DNA from: Symbiodinium natans
Lineage: Eukaryota > Sar > Dinophyceae > Suessiales > Symbiodiniaceae
NCBI GenBank assembly: GCA_905221605.1
Contig: CAJNDS010002636.1
Span: 163,501 to 175,000 of the forward strand
Length of the DNA stretch: 11,500 nucleotides
Direction of reading: 5' to 3'
Under the pieces are notes generated by a model. That model searched no databases. It was not told where the DNA came from and saw nothing but the letters and a program-made list of their open reading frames with translations. A program made the translations under genes and the position numbers. Each line of letters opens with the position of its first letter. Positions within the stretch are counted from its first letter, which is position 1. Shown one piece after another: positions 6,870 to 11,500 of this stretch.

Positions 6870-9800
6870 CTCAGCGGGGTTTAGGGCTTTTAGGTGTTGG
6901 GGTTTAGGGTTTAGGGTTTAGGGATTAGGGATTAGGGTTTAGGGTTTAGGGCTTAGGGCTTAGGGCTTAGGGTTTAGGGTTTAGGGTTTAGGGTTTAGGG
7001 TGTAGGGTGTAGGGTGTAGGGTTTAGGGTTCAGGGTTTGGGGTTTAGGGTTGTAGGTGTCCCATTGCCCTGCGGCCGATCTGCTCGGACGGCCGCTTCGT
7101 AAGCGACCGCATTGCCCTGAAGCTGGCTCTCATCCATTGTGGACAGCAGAGGCAGAACCCGCTGCCACTGCCTGCCTGAGTGGGGGGGGGTTTGGGGTTG
7201 GGTTTAGGGGTGAAGGAACGGCCTCCTTCATTAGAATCGATCTGTTTTGGGGGGGGGGGGGGGGGGTGAATCAATGACATACATCTTAAAGCGGCAAAGG
7301 CACGCCATAAACCCGAGCCTAAGCCCCCCCCGAACCTGCCTAAAGCCAACCAACCGCAACCCCCCCCCCCATCCTTCATTGTTGCTGATGTTCGTGCTCC
7401 CGCTACGTTGCCACTTTTTGGCTCTAATCACGATTGCGGTTGTCCTTGGCTCCTATCACCCGAAGTCCCGCCTTGCGAGCAAACCCGCAGCAGGCCATTG
7501 TAGGTCAGCGAGTCGCCTGGTGCAAGGAGATCCGGCTTGGGCCTTCGCAGGGTTCGGGGCCCTTTAGGGGCCCTTTAGGGGCTACAGAGGCAAGTTGCGG
7601 CTCTGCAAGAGACGACTTTTCACTTGTGAGAAGGCAAGAAGAACTCGGGGCGGCCGCACCTCTGAGGTTGGAACCATGGGCCCTTAGTGTGGCCCCTTAC
7701 CCTTGTTGATAGGGATCCGAAGCATGGGCCCTGATCATGCAGAAATATATATATATATGTATATAGTTTGTAATAAGGGTTCTATAACAAGGGACCCAAG
7801 TTAAGGGCCCGTACTTCGGGTCCCCTGACGCCGCGCTGGGCTTAAGGTTTTAGGGCGGCCCTTTGAGCTTCTCTGAGAAGCCCCGGAAGGGAGGGGGGGG
7901 GTGCGCGCCTTGCCATCCGTGGAGCGCCAGGTCGTCGAGATGGCCAAGAGCTGCTTCCCAGCGTCCTGCATGGCTTCGGGCCTTCAGCTTGGGCCTCTTG
8001 GCCCAGCTGCTGAGTACCCTGCCCAAAGAAGGTGAAGCTGCGAATTCTGGTAGGATTGTATGTACCCCTAAAGGTTGGAGGTTATGAACTAGGTGCGTTG
8101 TGGGGTCCATGGGTGGCTTTCACTGGCTCTCAGCATCTCTCGTTGCAACCGGTTCAGTATCACACGACCTAGTTTGGGAGGGAGAGCGGCGGGGGGGTTA
8201 CTTATGATAACCCTGCTTCAAAATACCCCCTTCAAAAGGGAAGCTGCTTTCGGCGAATCAGGGTTTAGGGTTGAGGGTTTAGGGTTTAGGGTTTAGGGCT
8301 AAGGGTTGCGGCTGAATTAGGGGAACAGAGCGAGGCATGAGAGGGCCTGGCTTCTCGCATGCAAGTATGGCTGTGTTGAAGGTGATGAGGTCGGGCTCGA
8401 CCTGACCGTGGCGAGGCAGAACCACCCGAGAACCGCCGGAGAGGAAATGGGCGTTTACGATACTATTCGGTGCCTTATTGGGGTCCTTCTTATAACGGGG
8501 GTCCTACAATTTTAAGTTAGGGGTGCCTTATTGGGGTCCTTATCATAAGGGGATCCGACGACTTGGGGGTCTAAATTAGGGGTCCCGTAGTCTCGTAAAC
8601 CCCCCAAGATCAGCAAGGAGCACTGAGACGCACTTTTTATGGGGATGCAGGGTTCCAGGGCTTACGCCAAAAAACTTGAACCCTAAACACTAAACCCTAA
8701 AACCCTAAAACCCTAAGCACTAACCCCTATGCCCTAAACCCTAAAACCCTGAACCCTAGACCCTTAGCCCTAAACCCTAGAACCCTAAACCCTAAGCCCT
8801 AAGCCTAAACCCTAAAACCTAAACCCTAAACCCTCAACCCTACACCCCCCTGAGGGAAAAACCCTAAACCCTAAACCCTCAACCCTAAAACCTAAACCCT
8901 AAGCACCAAGTCCAGGGCGGCTTGCAGGCCGCACTCCGCCAGAAGGCTCCTCGGCTGCTGTGTGAAAGAGCTTCTAGACCCAGGTTTAGGGTTTAGGGTT
9001 TAGGGTTTAGGGTTTAGGGTTTAGGGTTTAGGGTTTAGGGTTTAGGGTTTAGGGTTTAGGGTTTAGGGTTTAGGGTTTAGGGTTTAGGGTTTAGGATTCA
9101 GGAGAACCTTGGAACATGGTGTTAAGGGGATTTTACCCTAGGAGTAGAAAGGGTAATTGCCCTTTTTGGTTTTAAGGGGATTATAAGCGAGGGTTTCGGG
9201 TTTAGGGTTTAGGGTTTGGGGTTTGGGGTTTAGGGTTTAGGGTTTGGGGTTTAGGGTTTGCAGGGTTTAGGGATCAGGGTTCAAAAGGTAGGTTTTGGGG
9301 TTTAGGGTTCAGGGCCTAAGTAGGGCTTCGGGTTTGGGGAACCTTAGCCTTACTCACGACATGCGAACCAACAAAGTTTGCAGGGTCACTGCGGACCAGG
9401 GCGCAGGGCCGTCCGCCACCGCCCCGTCATCTGGCATGCAAAGGTGGCCGCATTGAAGGAGATGACCTGGGGTGTTCCCCCCTTATGAAAGTAAACCCTA
9501 AACCCTAAACTAAACCCAAAACCCTAAACCCTAAACCCTAGAATATAGCCCCCAGTAGAATCCTGAATGAAGGACTGCTAGTATAAGGGCGAACATCTCA
9601 AGAGATGATCTTCTGGTCGGGGCTCAAAAAGTTTAGCTTCGGGCTTCGGGCTCTTAAACGCCTAAGCCCATAACCCCTGAACCCCCTGCACCTTACATCG
9701 AACAGTTGAGCCGGATCCGCAACAGCATCCCAAGTAAGCCCCACGCTGAGAAAAACAACTCAACTTCACGTTGCTCTTTCCAGTTTGGGGCTTCTCTTGA

Positions 9801-10376
9801 GTTCCTTGGGCCTTGCCTTCAAACGTGTTAAGATGGCATTTGAGGGTCTCGACTTCCAGGCTGAGGATTTGGAGCCCGGGGCTTCCCCTTAAGGGTTATG
9901 CATTATGCGACTGGGCCCCTAGAGCCTTAGAACTGCAAAGCCTGGGCCTCAAAACTCTTGAAACCCCTGAATTACCCAGAAGCCTCAAACCCTACTTGGA
10001 GGGGTCTGGTTCTAAGCACCCCCCCAAAACAAGGAGCTTCGAACCACTTCTGGGTCACCCCCACCTACAACCGCGAGCGTGACTCGTGCAGGCACCTCCC
10101 GCTAAACCCCCGAACCCTAAACCCTAAACTCAAGCAGCCTTCAAGCCTAAACCCCCCCCAAACCCTGACCCTAAACCCTAAACTCTAAGCTCTGAACCCT
10201 AAACCCTAAACCCTAAACCCTAAACCCTAAACCTTACACCCTAAAACCCTAAACCCTAATACCCTAAACCCTAAACAATGCCAATTGCCCCAGCTCTTGC
10301 GCCAGGCCGCGTCCGGGGCCAAGTGCGCGCCGGCGAGGCTCCTTAGGGCTGCCAGGGCCTGCGACCAACACGCGGC
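6807..10376 (-). CDS. PPR protein gene, intron-rich, partial (8 inferred exons; 5' end outside)
   Basis: PPR proteins bind single-stranded RNA, usually in plastids or mitochondria, one base per 35-residue two-helix motif. Eight exons are inferred, in transcript order 10376-10311, 9466-9405, 8949-8919, 8401-8347, 7965-7909, 7516-7472, 7175-7084 and 6869-6807. The total is 471 nt, 157 residues, with no stop and matching phases at all seven junctions. Motif 1 is partial (positions 14-35, W17, P34-D35). Motif 2 starts VISFN, motif 3 LITFN, motif 4 SLTYN; each is exactly 35 residues with N5, C11, W17 and L21. Motif 5 starts AVAYE and is degenerate (P at 17, E at 5). Seen: the reading frames, AG|G acceptors, GC donors and register. 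Inferred: the joining, since donors were partly chosen to keep register. Start codon, targeting peptide and C-terminus are missing, so location and target are unknown. Frames are intact and third positions GC-rich, arguing for a working or recently working gene. Confidence 0.85.
6870..7083 (-). other. Intron 7, almost entirely telomere-like array
   Basis: This is the interval between exons 7 and 8. The transcript strand starts GCAGAT and ends GCTGAG|G. From 6877 to 7055 it is TTTAGGG-type repeat on the plus strand (CCCTAAA in the transcript) with variants GCTTAGGG, TGTAGGG and ATTAGGG. Only about 28 bp at the donor side and 7 bp at the acceptor side are not repeat. Confidence 0.65.
6877..7055 (+). 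repeat. TTTAGGG array filling PPR intron 7
   Basis: TTTAGGG with clustered variants: ATTAGGG twice, GCTTAGGG three times, TGTAGGG three times. Confidence 0.95.
7084..7175 (-). CDS. PPR exon 7 (motif 4 helix B, start of motif 5)
   Basis: The acceptor CACTCAG|GC follows a run of nine C, a ready-made polypyrimidine tract. The exon reads (G)RQWQRVLPLLSTMDE then SQLQGN, completing motif 4 at 35 residues with N35, and AVAYEAAVR, positions 1-9 of motif 5. The donor CGA|GCAGAT is phase 0. Position 5 of motif 5 is Glu rather than Asn. Confidence 0.84.
7472..7516 (-). CDS. PPR exon 6 (motif 4, helix A)
   Basis: The acceptor is TTGCACCAG|GC, preceded by CTCCTT. Its first two bases complete Gly (motif 3 position 34). 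It then reads D, closing motif 3, and SLTYNGLLRVCSQ plus one base. Y4, N5, L8 and C11 fit helix A. The donor is CAAG|GCGGGA, phase 1. This exon was predicted from the gap between exons 5 and 7 and then found with the right phase at both ends. Confidence 0.83.
7745..7850 (+). repeat. TA microsatellite and GGGTCC-family remnant in PPR intron 5
   Basis: A TA/TG run at about 7745-7767 is followed by AGGGACCC, AGGGCCCGTACTTC and GGGTCCCC units resembling the 15-bp GGGGTCC family. GGGGCCCTTTA is also doubled at 7557-7579. Confidence 0.45.
7909..7965 (-). CDS. PPR exon 5 (motif 3, helix B)
   Basis: The acceptor is CATGCAG|GA. The exon reads (G)RWEAALGHLDDLALHGWQ plus one base, positions 15-34 of motif 3, with W17, A20-L21 and an amphipathic helix. 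The donor CAAG|GCGCGC is phase 1. The frame stays open on both sides, forming an 86-codon open stretch (7850-8110), but residues beyond the exon do not resemble PPR. Confidence 0.84.
8260..8308 (+). repeat. Short TTTAGGG array in PPR intron 4
   Basis: About six units with TTGAGGG and GCTAAGGG variants. Confidence 0.92.
8347..8401 (-). CDS. PPR exon 4 (end of motif 2, helix A of motif 3)
   Basis: The acceptor is CGGTCAG|GTC. The exon reads VEPD, closing motif 2, then LITFNTAILACEKP, positions 1-14 of motif 3, plus one base. The ACEK sequence after helix A is the hallmark that, from memory, typifies dinoflagellate PPR proteins. The donor CCAG|GCCCTC is phase 1, and its last G joins with GA of exon 5 to make Gly, giving the expected P-G-R-W. 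Confidence 0.86.
8468..8595 (+). repeat. GGGGTCC-family minisatellite, two ~54-bp units (PPR intron 3)
   Basis: GGTGCCTTATTGGGGTCCTT occurs at 8469-8488 and again at 8522-8541. Within each, GGGGTCC plus about eight A/T-rich bases repeats with a ~15-bp period. Related copies are at 1997-2060 and 10546-10615. Confidence 0.75.
8672..8909 (-). repeat. Degenerate CCCTAAA/CCCTAAAA array in PPR intron 3
   Basis: Mixed heptamer and octamer units; it ends 10 bp from the inferred donor of exon 3. Confidence 0.92.
8919..8949 (-). CDS. PPR exon 3, 31-bp micro-exon (motif 2, helix B)
   Basis: The acceptor CCGAG|G follows a pyrimidine-rich run. One base completes the Leu codon begun in exon 2, then SLLAECGLQA. 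Joined to exon 2 this gives helix B of the form W-x-x-A-L-x-L-L-x-E. The donor GCC|GCCCTG is phase 0. Cutting there makes motif 2 exactly 35 residues; a cut at the GT further on (TTG|GTGCTT) would make it 39. This is the smallest exon, supported mainly by phase and register. Confidence 0.7.
8983..9095 (+). repeat. Longest perfect TTTAGGG array, in PPR intron 2
   Basis: About fifteen identical TTTAGGG units without a substitution, hence probably the youngest array in the window. Confidence 0.97.
9190..9319 (+). repeat. Degenerate TTTAGGG/TTTGGGG array in PPR intron 2
   Basis: TTTAGGG, TTTGGGG and TTCAGGG units with interruptions, separated from the perfect array by about 95 bp of non-repetitive sequence. 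Confidence 0.9.
9405..9466 (-). CDS. PPR exon 2 (motif 2, helix A and start of helix B)
   Basis: The acceptor is ACCCCAG|GTC. The exon reads VISFNAATFACQMTG then RWRTA plus two bases of a Leu codon, covering motif positions 1-21. F4, N5, A6-A7, C11 and W17 are the family's expected residues. The donor is CCT|GCGCCC, phase 2. Read through unspliced, the frame stops at 9388-9386. It shares about 70% of bases over some 44 bp with exon 4, as expected of two PPR helix A exons. Confidence 0.83.
9491..9541 (-). repeat. Short CCCTAAA array in PPR intron 1
   Basis: About seven units with one shortened (CTAAACTAAACC). It lies about 25 bp upstream, in transcript terms, of the acceptor of exon 2. Confidence 0.92.
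9711..9892 (+). other. Open frame without repeat, 60 codons stop to stop, unrecognised
   Basis: The plus frame is open from after a TGA near 9710 to TAA at 9890-9892; its second part reads AFKRVKMAFEGLDFQAEDL. A pyrimidine run with CAG (TTGCTCTTTCCAG, ending 9783) could be an acceptor. It sits in intron 1 of the PPR gene on the opposite strand. 9893-10097 holds further non-repetitive sequence, nothing recognised. Confidence 0.25.
10098..10277 (-). repeat. CCCTAAA array in PPR intron 1
   Basis: Degenerate to about 10195, then regular with a few CCCTAAAA and CTTACACC units; it ends about 35 bp from exon 1. Confidence 0.92.
10311..10376 (-). CDS. PPR exon 1 of those visible (motif 1, helix B)
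   Basis: The acceptor is GCCCAG|G. The exon reads AACWSQALAALRSLAG then AHLAPD, 22 codons, phase 0 at both ends, covering motif positions 14-35 with W17, A20-L21 and P34-D35. The donor GAC|GCGGCC is the cut that keeps the next motif in 35-residue register; without splicing the frame runs on into the telomere-like array. The exon carrying helix A of this motif was not found up to 11500. Confidence 0.8.
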
Positions 10377-10401
10377 CTGGGCATCTTTGGTATAAGGATT
10401 C

Positions 10402-10496
10402 GGGCTTGGGGTTTAGGGTTTAGGGTTCAGGGTTTAGGGTTTAGGGTTTAGGGTTCAGGGTTCAGGGTTTAGGGTTCAGGGTTTAGGGTTTAGGGT
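10402..10496 (+). repeat. TTTAGGG/TTCAGGG array upstream of PPR exon 1
   Basis: About thirteen units, four of them TTCAGGG. Confidence 0.95.
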
Positions 10497-10545
10497 GACC
10501 CAGGAGTATAGGGATCTTGGGTATAGGGGGCTTTACAATCATAGG

Positions 10546-10615
10546 GCTACCTTAATCGGGTCCTTTTTTATAGGGGTCCTACTATTTGGGGTCCATATTG
10601 GGGGCCCCTTATTTT
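10546..10615 (+). repeat. GGGGTCC-family minisatellite copy
   Basis: CTACCTTAATCGGGTCCTT then GGGGTCCTACTATTT, GGGGTCCATATTG and GGGCCCCTTATTTTC: a ~15-bp period. A period divisible by three keeps one frame open (ATLIGSFFIGVLLFGVHIGG), which explains the 66-codon frame at 10495-10695. Confidence 0.7.
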
Positions 10616-10635
10616 CTTATTTTCGTAAGCCTCCA

Positions 10636-10850
10636 TATTCGGGATTCGGGCTTAGGGTTTTGGGTTTCGAGCATATTGGGTATACTCGGGCTTAGGGATT
10701 CGGGTTTAGGGTTTTGGGTTTCGGGCATCTTGGGCATAAGGATTCGGGCTTAGGGTTTCGGGTTTTGGGTTTTGGGTTTAGGGTTTTGGGTTTAGGGGTT
10801 CGGGTTTTGGGTTCGGGTTTCAAGTTTTGGGTTTTTGGGTTTTGGGCTTA
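10636..10850 (+). repeat. Higher-order repeat of TTTAGGG/TTTTGGG/TTTCGGG
   Basis: GATTCGGG recurs at 10643, 10697 and 10741 (and at 10397), each followed by CTTAGGG or TTTAGGG, TTTTGGG and TTTCGGG units and GCATNTTGGG. Loss of TAG through the TTTCGGG and TTTTGGG variants keeps a frame open, so the 152-codon frame at 10714-11172 is a by-product. Confidence 0.75.
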
Positions 10851-10939
10851 CCGGGCTCCAGGCTTTGAGGGGTTTAGGGCCAGAGGAGTTGCAGGGCTTA
10901 AGGGCTTCTGGAGCTTAATCACCCAAACTCAGAACCCCC

Positions 10940-11127
10940 TTCTCGCTCTCTCTCTCCCTCTCTCTGCTTCTTCCTCTTCCTCTTCCTCTTCCTCTTCCTC
11001 TCCCTCTCCCTCTCCCTCTCCCTCTCCCTCTCCCTCTCCCTCTCCCTCTCCCTCTCCCTCTCCCTCTCCCTCTCCCCCTCCCGCTCCCTCTCCCTCTCAC
11101 GCTCCCTCTCCCGCTTCCTCTCCCTCA
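10940..11127 (+). repeat. Polypyrimidine tract: CT, then TTCCTC, then CTCTCC hexamers
   Basis: CT dinucleotides (10940-10965), TTCCTC hexamers (about 10967-10998), CTCTCC hexamers (about 10999-11075), then imperfect units. It translates as Ser-Pro on plus and Arg-Glu or Arg-Gly on minus, which are not genuine proteins. Confidence 0.93.
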
Positions 11128-11295
11128 AACCCAAACAAACTGCCGAGGTTCCTTGGGCTTTGTCTGCTATGAACAAATAACGGCAAAAAACTACCCACAA
11201 ACAGGAACAAATGTATGATCTTCCTACTCCCACCATGTATACAACAAACATGATGCGGCTTCCTTGCCGGGCAAGCTTATTTTTGAGTTCCTGCA
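11128..11295. other. Non-repetitive island, nothing recognised
   Basis: I searched the minus strand here for the missing helix A exon of PPR motif 1. AG|G sites exist (for example TTGTGCAG|G near 11294), but no N5/C11 pattern follows. Confidence 0.4.
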
Positions 11296-11490
11296 CAACC
11301 CTAAACCCTAAACCCCAGACCCTAAACCCCAAACCCTAAACCCGAAACCCTAAACGCTAAACCCTGAACCCTAAACCCTAAACCCCAGACCCTAAACCCT
11401 GAACCCTTAACCCTAAACCCTGAACCCTAAACCCTAAACTTACCCTAAACCCCAAACCCGAAACCCCAAACCCTAAACCCCAAACCCTGA
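11296..11490 (-). repeat. CCCTAAA array at the right edge
   Basis: CCCTAAA, CCCCAAA, CCCTGAA and CCCCAGA units, moderately degenerate; it ends just before the window does. Confidence 0.93.
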
Positions 11491-11500
11491 ATCCTTTTAA

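Noticed and set aside
7403-7428. CGTTGCCACTTTTTGGCTC resembles the dinoflagellate spliced leader; GGCCCATTTGGCTAGAG at 6404-6420 less so.
   Set aside because: Both need insertions or deletions to align with the leader I recall, lack the exact core and its GT donor, and have no retrogene downstream. Chance similarity is likely.
7044-7567. Several 66-111 codon frames on both strands across the poly-G and poly-C runs.
   Set aside because: They are shadows of homopolymers and of PPR exon 7 in other frames.
10056-10085. The plus-strand peptide WVTPTYNRERDSC recalls glycosyltransferase starts (PTYNRE) and also the PPR N5/C11 spacing.
   Set aside because: No supporting sequence before or after it, charged residues occupy the helix core, and it lies in a PPR intron on the opposite strand.
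10714-11172. A 152-codon plus frame, with Gly/Phe-rich and then Ser-Pro-rich sequence.
   Set aside because: It is a direct translation of the higher-order telomere-like repeat and the CTCTCC tract.
11128-11295. Helix A exon for PPR motif 1.
   Set aside because: AG|G sites are present but no frame after them shows the F/Y-N and C11 pattern in the needed phase.
10915-11332. Minus frames rich in Arg-Gly and Arg-Glu.
   Set aside because: They are translations of the GAGAGG strand of the hexamer tract; only simple repeat supports them.
1-11500. The window as a true chromosome end.
   Set aside because: Arrays alternate in orientation and are eroded, a gene lies among them, and neither edge is a long uniform array. 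They are internal telomere-like repeats, though a subtelomeric location is possible.

Overview
The window looks like nuclear DNA from a dinoflagellate. Three things point there. (1) It is saturated with TTTAGGG/CCCTAAA repeats, the telomere heptamer shared by plants and alveolates, but they lie internally, in both orientations, and degenerate. (2) The minus strand of the right half carries a string of very short exons whose joined translation is a pentatricopeptide repeat (PPR) protein of the style I associate with dinoflagellates (helix A ending ACEK, helix B starting with W). (3) The inferred introns begin with GC and end with AG followed by G, a splice style reported for dinoflagellates. 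No database search was possible, so the taxon is an inference; a coccidian is the main alternative and a land plant is less likely.

Layout. 1-560: a GGCCTCC-rich block with an 11-bp minisatellite, flanked by a ~65-bp direct repeat. 560-706: a cluster of hairpins. 707-5860: alternating telomere-like arrays (both heptamer TTTAGGG and a large octamer TTTTAGGG block at 2480-3309) and 100-450 bp non-repetitive islands, none recognised as a gene; a few are open reading frames with coding-like third positions. 5860-6710: more degenerate repeats, a TA microsatellite and a small inverted repeat. 6807-10376, minus strand: eight inferred exons of a PPR gene, 31-92 bp each, separated by 214-844 bp introns. 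10377-11500: higher-order telomere-like repeat, a CTCTCC polypyrimidine tract and a terminal CCCTAAA array; the 5' part of the PPR gene should lie in or beyond this.

The PPR gene is the main content. Single exons are too short to be seen as ORFs, but with GC donors and AG|G acceptors all phases agree and the product falls into exact 35-residue register: three full motifs plus two partial ones. Several introns are largely made of telomere-like repeat; the 214-bp intron between exons 7 and 8 is nearly all TTTAGGG array. No rRNA, tRNA, CRISPR or complete transposon was found.
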